Made by a program: the position numbers and the translations under genes
Part shown: positions 14,757-24,162 of the stretch, piece after piece
Layout of the letters: the number at the start of each line of letters is the position of its first letter
How positions within the stretch are numbered: position 1 is the stretch's first letter
Source: an uncultured Bacteroides sp.
GTDB lineage: Bacteria; Bacteroidota; Bacteroidia; Bacteroidales; Bacteroidaceae
Assembly: GCA_900557355.1 (NCBI GenBank)
Contig: USSR01000018.1
Coordinates: 1 to 24,688, forward strand
Reading direction: 5' to 3'
DNA: 24,688 nt
The notes under the pieces: generated by a model
What the model saw: the letters and a program-made list of their open reading frames with translations, nothing else
Told to the model about the DNA's origin: nothing
The model's database searches: none

Positions 14757-16502
14757 CTACACCTCTTCGCACACCCGCATTTCCATACCTTTATATACCA
14801 CCACAATCTTATGTAATTCTGTGGCGCCGATGGCACACTTCACCGTGTCTGTCTCTGCATAACGGTTGGCCTGTTCGATGGCTTCCCGGCGAAGTTCCTC
14901 CACCCGGGTTTCGGGGTCTTTGTATTTGGCATATTTCAGTTCCACGATGTAACTGTGTTTCATGTCAGAGTAAATCTCCAGCATCGGACAAAGAAAGATA
15001 TCTACATAGCCGTCCTGCGTGTCCTGCTCGGAGATGGGACGGTAGAAGCGGTTCTGAGCCGTCATGGCAAGGGTAAAGCCGTGGACGAAGAATTCGCCCT
15101 TCTGCTTGTCGCGCTGGGAGGCGTAACGTTTCAGGCAATCAGCGATGTAACCGAAGTAAGCTTGCCAGTCGCCACGATAGGCCAAGGCACTTGCCAGTTC
15201 ACTCTTTTCATAACTGTCAAAACTGAGGTCGGCATCGTTGTAGGTGTTCAGCAGATAGGTGTATAACTGTTCGCGGACTACCATGTTGGGGATGGTGAGC
15301 TTCGTCTTTCCTTCGTGCGTGCCGCTGATGGTAAGCATCCCAAAATAATAGAGCAGGCTCACGAAGTTGTCGGGATTGGTTATGTTGACAGCCGGAAAAC
15401 CTTTCTTCAATTCCCCAGTGATGAAGCCTTGGCTTACCAAGGTTTGGATAATGGAAGCATCGTGTGCAAACTCCTTGCGGATGAGCATGCGCAGCTTCTC
15501 GTAGTCGATACGAATGTTATCTTCTAACATACTTCGCGGAGCTTTGCCATTTTGAATATAGTTCTTAACGAAATAGAGCACCATGTTGGAATTGTACATC
15601 GTAGTTCCACCATAGCATTCCTCGGCAAAGCAATAATTGTCATACCACGGTTTTATTATCTCTATCAATTCGTCCACGCTGTGATGGAATGGGCTGTTCG
15701 TGGAATAGTATGTCAGCATTTCGCGCACTTCCTCTTCCGTAAAGCCCATCATTGCGTTAAATTCCGGCGTAAGGGAATAGTTTGTCCCGATATTGAAACC
15801 ACTGGTCAGGTCATCCATCGTCACGGGACTGACTCCGGTGATGAAGCAGCGCTTGATGCAAGAGTCGGTTCCGGCTTTCACCTTATTGAAGAAAGCGCGC
15901 AGATAACCTTCCTTATGTGTCTCGTCTGTGTAACGGTGTAAACTTCCGGCATCCGAAAGGATGGCATTGGTAAAATGATCGTATTCATCAATGAAGAGGT
16001 AAATCTTCTGATTCGTCTTTTGGCATTCTGTATATAGATATTCAAGCTGCTCTACCGCACCATCTTTTTCATCCAGCTTTTCCTTGATGCCCTGTGGCAG
16101 ATAGTCGGCATAAATATCACAAAAATAGTCGAACATGGTCTGGCAGTGCGCATCCAGTCCCTGGCGGTAATTGTTCAGCTCACCGATGATGCCGGAGAAG
16201 TTGAGCTTCAGTACCAGATAGCTGTTGCGGTCGTGCGTAGGATGCTGCCCAATGTAGAGGTCACCGAACAGCGTGTCAAACTTGTCCTTGGCACGCACAT
16301 CATAGTAGTGTTGTAGCAAGTTCAGCGTCAGGCTCTTGCCGAAGCGGCGGGGACGGATAAAGAAAAAGAAGCGGTCTGCCTGCTCAATCATGGGAATAAA
16401 GGCGGTCTTGTCTACATAATAATAGTTTTCGAGGCGGATATCCTCGAAGTTCATCATACCATAAGGTAAACGTTTTCTGTTCGCAGGTGCCATATACATC
16501 AT
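14757..16502 (-). CDS. AAA-ATPase-like / PD-(D/E)XK nuclease-like protein
   Basis: A 581-residue cytoplasmic protein of the large Bacteroidetes family with an N-terminal AAA-ATPase-like domain (Pfam AAA-ATPase_like) and a C-terminal PD-(D/E)XK nuclease-superfamily domain. The characteristic opening RKRLPYGMMNFEDIRLENYY is at 9-28. The P-loop is RPRRFGKSLTL (50-60), a shortened form usual for the family, and Walker B is IYLFIDEYDHF (167-177). FITGVSPVTM (220-229) is a further conserved block. The nuclease core is visible as GYVDIFL (Asp501) and YIVELKYAK (Glu521, Lys523). The cellular role of the family is not established. It sits alone between two glycosidase genes, with its own promoter and the best Shine-Dalgarno in the window, suggesting independent acquisition. 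Confidence 0.85.
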   Translation of the reverse strand: MMYMAPANRKRLPYGMMNFEDIRLENYYYVDKTAFIPMIEQADRFFFFIRPRRFGKSLTLNLLQHYYDVRAKDKFDTLFGDLYIGQHPTHDRNSYLVLKLNFSGIIGELNNYRQGLDAHCQTMFDYFCDIYADYLPQGIKEKLDEKDGAVEQLEYLYTECQKTNQKIYLFIDEYDHFTNAILSDAGSLHRYTDETHKEGYLRAFFNKVKAGTDSCIKRCFITGVSPVTMDDLTSGFNIGTNYSLTPEFNAMMGFTEEEVREMLTYYSTNSPFHHSVDELIEIIKPWYDNYCFAEECYGGTTMYNSNMVLYFVKNYIQNGKAPRSMLEDNIRIDYEKLRMLIRKEFAHDASIIQTLVSQGFITGELKKGFPAVNITNPDNFVSLLYYFGMLTISGTHEGKTKLTIPNMVVREQLYTYLLNTYNDADLSFDSYEKSELASALAYRGDWQAYFGYIADCLKRYASQRDKQKGEFFVHGFTLAMTAQNRFYRPISEQDTQDGYVDIFLCPMLEIYSDMKHSYIVELKYAKYKDPETRVEELRREAIEQANRYAETDTVKCAIGATELHKIVVVYKGMEMRVCEEV

Positions 16503-16510
16503 AATCAGTT

Positions 16511-16518
16511 CCTCCTTT
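16511..16518 (-). promoter_or_regulatory. Strong Shine-Dalgarno of the ATPase-like gene
   Basis: On the minus strand AAAGGAGG lies 8 bases before ATG 16502-16500. It supports this start over the in-frame ATGs at codons 2, 4 and 16. Such a complete site is unusual here, since most other genes in the window have none. Confidence 0.7.
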
Positions 16519-16537
16519 AAGCAATGTTTCTGAATGA

Positions 16538-16569
16538 CAAAGATAGATGATTTCCATTAGATTAAGAAA
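16538..16569 (-). promoter_or_regulatory. Bacteroides-type promoter of the ATPase-like gene
   Basis: On the minus strand TATCTTTG (16538-16545) matches the -7 consensus fully. TTTC (16566-16569), 20 bases upstream, matches the -33 TTTG at three of four bases. The -33 lies within the first of two direct copies of GAAACTAT on the plus strand (16566-16573 and 16580-16587), which could be operator half-sites. Confidence 0.6.
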
Positions 16570-16588
16570 CTATTCTTGAGAAACTATG

Positions 16589-16704
16589 CCTCTGCACTGT
16601 ATCAGAAATACCTCTGCGTCGTACCTGTATCGTACTTGCTCCGTACCTTCTCTGTACTTTCTCCGTGCAGAGGTACCTCTGAGTGAAGAATGTACGGAGC
16701 AAGT
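16589..16704. repeat. 11-bp tandem array embedded in nested inverted repeats
   Basis: From 16620 the sequence runs in 11-base units: CGTACCTGTAT, CGTACTTGCTC, CGTACCTTCTC, TGTACTTTCTC, then a degenerate CGTGCAGAGGT ending at 16674. Two perfect inverted repeats enclose or overlap the array. CCTCTGCAC (16589-16597) pairs with GTGCAGAGG (16665-16673), and ACTTGCTCCGTAC (16634-16646) pairs with GTACGGAGCAAGT (16692-16704). The two pairings interlock and cannot form together in one strand. No gene is seen in it. Confidence 0.75.
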
Positions 16705-16910
16705 GTATCCCGGGTGCGGTTCGGGTATAATATCTGCAGCCATGAAAGAATAATCCAAACCAATGAAATAATAATCTAAATATCCTCCAGAACCTTTCTA
16801 ACCCGACTATTTTGGCATTCATATGGACTTTCGTTTTATTCAGTTTAAGATAAATCCTTTTCCTTTGCCGTACACTTTTGGTGACGAACTAAAAATACAT
16901 ATATGATATT
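16705..16910. other. Leader region of the GH127-SusC-SusD operon
   Basis: About 200 bases of A/T-rich sequence before the GH127 start. No full-consensus promoter was found. Near-matches to the -7 box are TTCCTTTG (about 16858-16865) and CACTTTTG (about 16872-16879), neither with a TTTG at 19-21 bases upstream. The operon's promoter probably depends on an activator encoded elsewhere. Confidence 0.35.
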
Positions 16911-19346
16911 ATGAAGAAACGAATCCAATTCCTTTTCGGTAGCATCGCCCTTCTGAGCATGAGTGCTTGTAGCGAACTTTACGTTCAGCCTGATGCTCCG
17001 ATTAAAGAAGTTCCTTTTACACAAGTTCACCTGAACGATAACTTCTGGACTCCGCGTATTGAAACCAATCGCACAGTCTCCATACCTTCCGCATTTAAAG
17101 AATGTGAGAAGAACGGGCGCTTCGATAACTTTGCCATTGCCGGAGGATTAATGAAAGGCGAACACCGTGGTGATTTCTCTTTTGACGATACTGATCCTTA
17201 TAAGATAATAGAAGGAGCCTCCTACTCGCTGGCTGTGAAGTATGACAAAGCACTGGATGCTTATCTGGATAGTGTCATCTCCCTTATCGCAGCCGCTCAG
17301 GAACCGGACGGCTATCTCACTACGTGCGTAACTAATAAATGCTACCGCCTTTCCGGTTGGTGGGGGACGCGTCGTTGGGAAAAAATCAACAGTCACGAAC
17401 TTTATAATAGTGGTCACTTGTACGAAGCTGCTGTTGCACACTATCGCGCGACAGGTAAGCGCTCTCTGCTCGATGTAGCTATCAAAAATGCCGACCTTGT
17501 TTGTCAGGTATTTGGTCCCGGTGAGGGACAAAAGCATGTTCCTTCGGGGCATCCCATCGCTGAAATGGCGCTTGCTAAATTATATAAAGTGACAGGTGAC
17601 GAGAAATATCTGAAAATGGCTAAATATTTCGTGGAGGAAACCGGACGTGGAACAGACGGTCATCGCCTTAGCGAATACAGTCAGGATCATAAACCTATTT
17701 TGCAGCAAGACGAAATCGTAGGGCATGCCGTACGTGCCGGATACCTTTATTCGGGTGTTGCCGATGTAGCTGCCCTGACTCAGGACACAGCTTATTTCAA
17801 CGCACTGAGTCGTATTTGGGAGAATATGGCAAGCAAGAAACTCTTTATTACCGGAGGTATAGGTTCCCGTCCGCAGGGTGAAGGCTTTGGACCTGACTAT
17901 GAACTGAACAATCATACCGCATATTGCGAAACTTGTGCAGCCATCGCCAATGTTTATTGGAATCACCGCATGTTTCTGGCTACGGGAAACGCCAAATATG
18001 CCGATGTGTTGGAACGTGCACTTTATAATGGTGTGATTTCGGGTGTTTCCCTCAGCGGTGACAAGTTCTTCTATGATAATCCGCTTGAATCTATGGGGCA
18101 GCACGAACGCCAGCATTGGTTTGGTTGTGCTTGTTGTCCGGGTAATGTAACCCGCTTCATGGCTTCCGTACCTTATTATATGTACGCCACTCAGGGCAAT
18201 GATATTTATGTCAATCTTTATATCCAGAGTAAAGCCGATCTTAATACGGAAAGCAATAATATAGCTTTGGAACAGACTACTGAATATCCTTGGGAAGGAA
18301 AGGTTTCCATCTTAGTTACTCCTGAGAAAGAGCAGGAATTTGCTTTACGTTTTCGTATCCCGGGTTGGGCGCAGGATGCTCCCGTACCGACGGATCTTTA
18401 CTCATTTACTGATAAGGCAGGTGTTTACAGCATCTCTGTTAACGGTAAGAAAGTAAATGCCAAACAATATGATGGCTACGCTACTATTTCACGTACTTGG
18501 AAAGCGGGTGATGTGGTAGAAATCAGTCTTCCGATGGATGTGCGCCGTATTAAAGCCAATGATAATGTGGAAGATGACCGTGGTAAACTGGCTATCGAAC
18601 GTGGGCCTATCATGTTTTGTCTGGAAGGTAAAGATCAGTCTGACAGCACTGTTTTCAACAAGTTTATTCCTGATGCCACTCCAATGGAAGCAGCTTATGA
18701 CGCTAATCTGTTGAACGGTGTTGTAGTGCTGACCGGTAATGCGAAAGAAGTGGATAAAGATGGTAGTGTGAAAGAGGTTCCTTTTAAAGCCATTCCTTAT
18801 TCAACCTGGAATAATCGCGGTGCAGACCAAATGGCAGTTTGGATTCCTGAAGCTGCCGAATATGCCCGTCCTATTCCCGAACCGACAATTGCCAGCAAGG
18901 CACGGACTTTGATGATACAGGCTCCTATACAAAAAGATGCTCCTGAATCAGCCTCCGTAGAAAGCTGGGCATGGGGGGTGAATGACCAATGGGAACCGAA
19001 ATGTTCGTCGGATATTTCTAAGCCTTACCACTATTGGTGGTTGAGAAACGGAACACTGGAAACGCTGGCTTACCAATTTGATCAGCCTTATACCGTTTCA
19101 AACGTGCAGGTTTATTGGCTGGATTTCGATCATTACGATGGGAACTTCCGCGTGCCGGAAAGCTGGAAACTCTACTATAAAGATGGTAAAACTTGGAAAG
19201 AAGTAGAAGCATTGAATGAATACACGGTAAAGAAAGACTGCTACAACAGCCTTGACTTTAAACCGGTAAAAACGACAGGATTGAAAATTGCTGCTCAGTT
19301 GCAGAAAGGTGTTTCGGGTGGGGTGATTGAATGGAAAGTGAACTAA
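16911..19346 (+). CDS. GH127-family lipoprotein, probable beta-L-arabinofuranosidase
   Basis: An 811-residue lipoprotein with lipobox LLSMSAC (Cys20). The family fold, an alpha/alpha barrel followed by beta-sandwiches, begins at VHLNDNFWTPRIETNR (39-54). The zinc/cysteine site known from Bifidobacterium HypBA1 (Glu338, Cys340, Cys417, Cys418, with acid/base Glu322) can be matched here: Glu340 and Cys342 in AYCETCA, Cys408 and Cys409 in GCACCPGN, and Glu324 in PQGEGFG. By analogy Cys408 is the nucleophile. A C-terminal discoidin-like beta domain (about 715-811) carries LAYQFDQPYTVSNVQVYWLD and SWKLYYKDGKTWKEV. These enzymes remove terminal beta-L-arabinofuranose. It starts the plus-strand operon and SusC follows after 69 bases. 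Some DUF1680 relatives have other activities, so the exact substrate is inferred. Confidence 0.88.
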   Translation: MKKRIQFLFGSIALLSMSACSELYVQPDAPIKEVPFTQVHLNDNFWTPRIETNRTVSIPSAFKECEKNGRFDNFAIAGGLMKGEHRGDFSFDDTDPYKIIEGASYSLAVKYDKALDAYLDSVISLIAAAQEPDGYLTTCVTNKCYRLSGWWGTRRWEKINSHELYNSGHLYEAAVAHYRATGKRSLLDVAIKNADLVCQVFGPGEGQKHVPSGHPIAEMALAKLYKVTGDEKYLKMAKYFVEETGRGTDGHRLSEYSQDHKPILQQDEIVGHAVRAGYLYSGVADVAALTQDTAYFNALSRIWENMASKKLFITGGIGSRPQGEGFGPDYELNNHTAYCETCAAIANVYWNHRMFLATGNAKYADVLERALYNGVISGVSLSGDKFFYDNPLESMGQHERQHWFGCACCPGNVTRFMASVPYYMYATQGNDIYVNLYIQSKADLNTESNNIALEQTTEYPWEGKVSILVTPEKEQEFALRFRIPGWAQDAPVPTDLYSFTDKAGVYSISVNGKKVNAKQYDGYATISRTWKAGDVVEISLPMDVRRIKANDNVEDDRGKLAIERGPIMFCLEGKDQSDSTVFNKFIPDATPMEAAYDANLLNGVVVLTGNAKEVDKDGSVKEVPFKAIPYSTWNNRGADQMAVWIPEAAEYARPIPEPTIASKARTLMIQAPIQKDAPESASVESWAWGVNDQWEPKCSSDISKPYHYWWLRNGTLETLAYQFDQPYTVSNVQVYWLDFDHYDGNFRVPESWKLYYKDGKTWKEVEALNEYTVKKDCYNSLDFKPVKTTGLKIAAQLQKGVSGGVIEWKVN

Positions 19347-19415
19347 TCCATTTTTTTTAAAATTAGAAATTAATAACTTGTAATTGAATATTAACCTTTT
19401 AATTGAAGATGTAAT
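19347..19415 (+). other. Short A/T-rich spacer between GH127 and SusC
   Basis: Sixty-nine bases, very A/T-rich, beginning with a run of T then A. There is no hairpin, so co-transcription of GH127 with SusC is likely. No TAnnTTTG box was seen. Confidence 0.4.
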
Positions 19416-22400
19416 ATGAAGACACATGAAAATCGAGCCTTGTTCAGCAAAGCTGTTTTAAAGGCTACAACCTGTCTTTTTCTTGCAGCAGGTGCCAGTG
19501 TGAGTCCGGCCTTTGCGTTTCCGGAGAAGATGGGGACAAATGACATCGAGGTTGTGCAGCAACAAGCTGTGACAATCACTGGTGTTGTGAAGGACAAGAG
19601 TGGCGAGACGGTTATTGGTGCCAATGTACTTGAAAAAGGAACTTCAAACGGAGTGATTACTAATTTGGATGGTCGTTTTACACTAAAAGTGAAAAATGCG
19701 AATGCGGTACTTGTGATTTCTTATATAGGTTATCAGCCACAAGAAATTACGGTAGGTGCCAACCGTAATCTGGATGTAGTACTGACAGAGGATTCGGAAC
19801 TGCTGGATGAAGTAGTGGTTATCGGTTATGGTACACAGCGCAAAGGTGACGTAACGAGTGCTATTGCTAGCGTGAAGTCTGAAGACTTCTTGGTTGGTAA
19901 CTTTAATAATGCAGGTGAATTAATGAAGGGTAAGGTTGCGGGATTAACAATTACTAAACCTTCAGGAGATCCCGGTGCAGGTACGGAAATAAGTTTGCGT
20001 GGTATTGTATCCGTATCGGGTAACGCTTCTCCTCTTGTGCTGATAGATGGTGTTCCTGGTGATCTTGGTACCGTACCTCCAGAGAATATTGCTTCTATTG
20101 ATGTATTGAAGGATGCTTCCGCAGCCGCTATTTATGGTACACGTGGTGCTGGTGGTGTCATACTGATTACTACTAAGACGGGCATGCGTGAGCAGAAAGC
20201 TACCGCCACTTATACTGGTTATGTATCATTCTCCAATTGGGCGAAGAAAGCCGATTTCATGACTTCAGAAGATATACGTGCAGGTAAAACACAGTATAAT
20301 GATGAAGGTTATGATACTGACTGGCTAAAAGCTGTCAGTCGCACAGCTGTCACGCAGAATCATAGTTTTACTATAACTGGCGGTTCTTCATCAACTTCCT
20401 ATTATGGAAACGTCTCTTATCGTAAGGCGGAGGGCGTAATGAAGAAAACTGGTAATGAAGATTTGAGTATGTCTTTCGATGTCAGCCATTGGATGCTCAA
20501 TGATATGTTGAAAGTTAATTTGAATGTCGTTTCTGACAACTACAAGTATGATATCAATAATGCGACTTATATATACCGACAAGCAGTTATTCGTAACCCT
20601 TGTTCACCTATTTGGAATGAAGACGGCTCTTATAATGAGCGTTCACTGTTACAATATTATAATCCGGTGTCGTTGCAGAATGAGAATACGGGAGAGAACA
20701 AGTCACAGAGCATGCGTATGACTGGAAATATCACGCTAGAGCCAATTAAGGGGTGGCAGACTAATTTGATGATTGCTTCACATCGAAGCATTGGTAAGTC
20801 AGGATCGTATAATACAAAATACCATACAACCACTGTTATTGCTAACCGTACAGGTGAAGCATCACTGGGAGACTCTCAGAGTCGGACAGATTATTTAGAA
20901 CTGACTTCCAAGTACAACAAGACCTTTAATAAGGTACATCGTTTGGAAGGTTTGGTAGGGTATAGTTGGTCTAAAAGTGAGTATGAGGAAGCCTCTATGT
21001 GGAATGCCAATTTTCCCACCGACTATTTCGGATATAACAATATAGGTGCCGGTGAATACCTTACTGATGGGAAAGCTACTATGTCTAGTAAAAAAAATGA
21101 ATCAAAACTTATTGGCTTTTTCGCTCGTGTTAGCTATGGCTACCATGATCGTTATAACATTCTGGCATCTATTCGTTATGAAGGTTCTTCGAAATTCGGT
21201 GCTAATCATAAGTGGGGGGCATTTCCTTCTGTATCTTTGGGATGGAATATACACAACGAGGCTTTTATGGAGAGTACTCGTGACTGGCTCACCAGCCTTA
21301 AATTACGTGCAGGGTATGGTATAACCGGTGTGATTCCGAATGACCCTTATCTTTCAATTCTTCGTTACACGTTCAGTGGGGGTAATTACTACAGGGATGG
21401 TAAATGGTCGAAAGGTTTGAAGGCCGTATCCAATCCGAACCCTGACTTGAAATGGGAAAAAGCAAAGGAATTCAACATAGGTTTGGATTGGAGTGTGTTG
21501 AATGATCGTTTGGGCGGTACTGTAGACTACTATATCAAGAATACTTCAGATATGCTTTACGATTATCAAGTACCGAGTCCTCCTAATTTACATACTTCAA
21601 CTATGGCCAACGTTGGTAAGATGCGTAATTCTGGTATTGAAATACTTGTTCGTGCTATTCCTGTAAGAACAAAGGACTTTGAATGGAGTTCTGCATTGAC
21701 TTTGCAACATAATACGAATAAACTTGTAAGCTTGTCTAATGATTTGTATCAAACTGAAAACATTCAATGGTTGAGAGGCGTAGGTGACCCAGTATCACAA
21801 TATACTCACAAGGTTGAGGTAGGTAAAAGCTTCGGTGAGATTTATTCACTTAAGGCTGTGGGCGTTTCAGAAGCAACAGGCTTATTTTTGATTGAAAATC
21901 CTGCAACAGGCCAAGTTGCCGAGTTTTATCAGGAAATGCGTGATGACCGTGATGGGTGGTATCAGCGTATGGGTAATGGCATTCCTAAAGTTTCCATGGG
22001 GTGGAATAATACTTTCAGGTATAAGAACTTTGATCTTGCGTTGCAAGCTACAGGGCAATTCGGCTTCAAGATTATTAATCAGCAGCGTGTATTTTATGAA
22101 AACAATGCACATGCTTATAATAAATTAAAGTCGGCGGCTGATAAGATTGGTGGTATTCGTTCGCTTTCAGCTCAACAGGTACAGGCGGTAACCAGTTACT
22201 ATATTGAAGATGGTGACTATTTCAAATTGACCAACATGACTCTTGGTTATACATTTGATTTTAAGCATAGTCCTTATGTGAAAACTCTTAGACTTTATGG
22301 TAGTATTGATAATGTGTTTACTATCACTAAGTATAAAGGAACAGATCCTGAACTTGGCAGTAATAACTTTTGGTATGCTGGTGTAGATGACCGTGATAAG

Positions 22401-22448
22401 TACCCTACTGTTCGTTCGTTCACTGTGGGTCTTAATGTTACATTCTAA
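19416..22448 (+). CDS. SusC-like TonB-dependent outer-membrane transporter
   Basis: A 1010-residue SusC-family protein that forms the TonB-dependent barrel importing glycans across the outer membrane. It has a signal peptide (1-35, cleavage after SPAFA) and an N-terminal carboxypeptidase-regulatory-like beta domain (about 53-125: ITGVVKDKSGETVIGANV to LDVVLTED). The Ton box/plug entry DEVVVIGYGTQRKGDVTSA (131-149) and the SusC plug signature VLKDASAAAIYGTRGAGG (230-247) follow. The barrel then runs to the C-terminal aromatic strand TVRSFTVGLNVTF. No FecR-interacting N-terminal signalling domain is present, so it is not a sigma-factor-coupled type. SusD starts 20 bases after its stop. Ligand specificity cannot be read from the sequence. 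Confidence 0.95.
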   Translation: MKTHENRALFSKAVLKATTCLFLAAGASVSPAFAFPEKMGTNDIEVVQQQAVTITGVVKDKSGETVIGANVLEKGTSNGVITNLDGRFTLKVKNANAVLVISYIGYQPQEITVGANRNLDVVLTEDSELLDEVVVIGYGTQRKGDVTSAIASVKSEDFLVGNFNNAGELMKGKVAGLTITKPSGDPGAGTEISLRGIVSVSGNASPLVLIDGVPGDLGTVPPENIASIDVLKDASAAAIYGTRGAGGVILITTKTGMREQKATATYTGYVSFSNWAKKADFMTSEDIRAGKTQYNDEGYDTDWLKAVSRTAVTQNHSFTITGGSSSTSYYGNVSYRKAEGVMKKTGNEDLSMSFDVSHWMLNDMLKVNLNVVSDNYKYDINNATYIYRQAVIRNPCSPIWNEDGSYNERSLLQYYNPVSLQNENTGENKSQSMRMTGNITLEPIKGWQTNLMIASHRSIGKSGSYNTKYHTTTVIANRTGEASLGDSQSRTDYLELTSKYNKTFNKVHRLEGLVGYSWSKSEYEEASMWNANFPTDYFGYNNIGAGEYLTDGKATMSSKKNESKLIGFFARVSYGYHDRYNILASIRYEGSSKFGANHKWGAFPSVSLGWNIHNEAFMESTRDWLTSLKLRAGYGITGVIPNDPYLSILRYTFSGGNYYRDGKWSKGLKAVSNPNPDLKWEKAKEFNIGLDWSVLNDRLGGTVDYYIKNTSDMLYDYQVPSPPNLHTSTMANVGKMRNSGIEILVRAIPVRTKDFEWSSALTLQHNTNKLVSLSNDLYQTENIQWLRGVGDPVSQYTHKVEVGKSFGEIYSLKAVGVSEATGLFLIENPATGQVAEFYQEMRDDRDGWYQRMGNGIPKVSMGWNNTFRYKNFDLALQATGQFGFKIINQQRVFYENNAHAYNKLKSAADKIGGIRSLSAQQVQAVTSYYIEDGDYFKLTNMTLGYTFDFKHSPYVKTLRLYGSIDNVFTITKYKGTDPELGSNNFWYAGVDDRDKYPTVRSFTVGLNVTF

Positions 22449-22468
22449 CTGATTAAAGCATTTTTATT

Positions 22469-24154
22469 ATGAAACTCAATATATTCAAAAATAAAGTAAT
22501 AGGCATTTTGTTTGCCGGTTCTGTAGTGCTTTGCGGCTGCACTGACCTTGATGAAAAAGTTTTCAGTGAGCTTCCTGGAGATGGCAGTTATGAGTTCTCT
22601 GATACAGAGATACAAGCACAGTATGGTGTTATCTATGACCGCCTCCGCGACATGTACGATGGTTGGGAGGGTTATATGGATATTAGCCAGGAATGTGGAG
22701 ACTTGCTCATGACTCCTTATCGTACTTATGGTGGATGGGGTGCTCAATATGTGGCTTTACATAAGCATGAATTTCACTCCACAATTAACCACTTGTATCG
22801 TCCGTGGTATTCCTGTTATCAGGGTGTAAACTCATGTAACCAACTTCTGGACAATGAAACCATTAATAAAAATGAAACGGCTGTGGCGGAACTTCGTACA
22901 TTCCGTGCACTATTCTACTATGTGCTGTTCGATTTATGGCGTAATATACCGGTTACTACTACTTTAAATGTGCCCGATGGATTCTCACCAGAGCAAGAAA
23001 CGCCTCAGTTTACTTTTGATTTTATAGTAAGAGAAGTGGAAGAATCTAAACCTTTGCTGACAAAAGTAGCAGAAAAGGGACAGATAAATTACTATGGAGC
23101 ATGTATGCTACTTGCCAAGATGTACCTTAACCATGATGCTTGGTTTCCTGATGCACCCGACAACAAATATTATGGTTTAGCTATTGAACAGGTTAATGAA
23201 GTTATCAATAGTGGTGTTTACACGCTTGCAGATAGTTATCGTGAACCATTTTCCGTAGCTGGGAGTAAGGAAAATATTTTTGAACTGATGTATGATAACA
23301 AGTATGCAGGGCATGGTACCAATCACTTCTGTAAATGGTTCCCGGCTGTATGCAAAGACGTGTTTGGAGTGTCATTTGATCCATGGAACGGTAGTGCTTG
23401 CGTTCCCCAATTTTTCTATAGTTATGATGAAGCTGATACACGTAAGGCCGATACTTGGAAATGGGGGGTACAAAGAGATACACAAGGAAATATCATTTAT
23501 GACAATGGTAAGGAGGTTAATTTGACTCCTGAAGTTTGGGCCATTGAGAAACCGGGTGCCGGTGACTATCAGGGTGCACGTTTATGGCTTTATGAGATTC
23601 AGCCAGGTGATATTGGTACAAGTGATGACAATGTTCCTTTCTTCCGTCTTACTGATGCTTACTTTATTAAAGCTGAATGTCTTCTTCGTCTTGGTGGTTA
23701 TAAAGGTGAAACTGAACAAGATGCAGCCGATATCGTAACGATGATTCGTAGACGTGCGTTTAAAAATAATCCGGAAAAGGCAGTCCGTACCGTTGCACAA
23801 CTCAAGGGAGGTAGCGTATATGATTATGGATTGCGCGAGACGCAAGGTGTGCTTGATGAAGATAAAAACCTTACCAAAATAGAAATTATTGAAACTCACG
23901 AAGGTGGAGATGATATTATCCTTGGTGGATTGCTTGATGACCTCGCTTGGGAATTTGTGTATGAACATCACCGCCGTCAAGACTTGATACGTTTCAAGAT
24001 GACCAATGGGTGTAATGTATTCAATGGTAAATCATGGTTTGGGAAGAGTGCCAATACGAATCCGAACGACCACCATTTATATATATTCCCTATCTTGAAA
24101 GATAATCTGGATGCTAATCCGAAATTAAAACAAAACCCTGGTTATACAAAATAA
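22469..24154 (+). CDS. SusD-like surface glycan-binding lipoprotein
   Basis: A 561-residue lipoprotein (lipobox VLCGC, Cys24, followed by the acidic TDLDEK expected of a surface-export signal). It has SusD/RagB landmarks: TPR-like helices (IQAQYGVIYDRLRDMYDG at 48-65, TAVAELRTFRALFYYVLFDL, GACMLLAKMYLNHDAW) and the C-terminal block LAWEFVYEHHRRQDLIRF near the end. SusD proteins cap the SusC barrel and hand over bound glycan. The gene lies between SusC and a small lipoprotein gene with gaps of 20 and 8 bases, the usual operon order. Confidence 0.95.
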   Translation: MKLNIFKNKVIGILFAGSVVLCGCTDLDEKVFSELPGDGSYEFSDTEIQAQYGVIYDRLRDMYDGWEGYMDISQECGDLLMTPYRTYGGWGAQYVALHKHEFHSTINHLYRPWYSCYQGVNSCNQLLDNETINKNETAVAELRTFRALFYYVLFDLWRNIPVTTTLNVPDGFSPEQETPQFTFDFIVREVEESKPLLTKVAEKGQINYYGACMLLAKMYLNHDAWFPDAPDNKYYGLAIEQVNEVINSGVYTLADSYREPFSVAGSKENIFELMYDNKYAGHGTNHFCKWFPAVCKDVFGVSFDPWNGSACVPQFFYSYDEADTRKADTWKWGVQRDTQGNIIYDNGKEVNLTPEVWAIEKPGAGDYQGARLWLYEIQPGDIGTSDDNVPFFRLTDAYFIKAECLLRLGGYKGETEQDAADIVTMIRRRAFKNNPEKAVRTVAQLKGGSVYDYGLRETQGVLDEDKNLTKIEIIETHEGGDDIILGGLLDDLAWEFVYEHHRRQDLIRFKMTNGCNVFNGKSWFGKSANTNPNDHHLYIFPILKDNLDANPKLKQNPGYTK

Positions 24155-24162
24155 TAAATACT

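Noticed and set aside
14757..16502. Transposase or integrase as an explanation for the gene wedged in the PUL
   Set aside because: No DDE or tyrosine-recombinase motifs are present. The P-loop plus C-terminal ExK core identify the AAA-ATPase-like/PD-(D/E)XK family.
16589..16704. Possible CRISPR array, because of regular short repeats
   Set aside because: Units are 11 bases with no spacers between them, and no cas genes are present.
16562..16822. Small minus-strand frames covering the tandem repeat region
   Set aside because: The translation simply follows the repeat, with no conserved features and no ribosome site.
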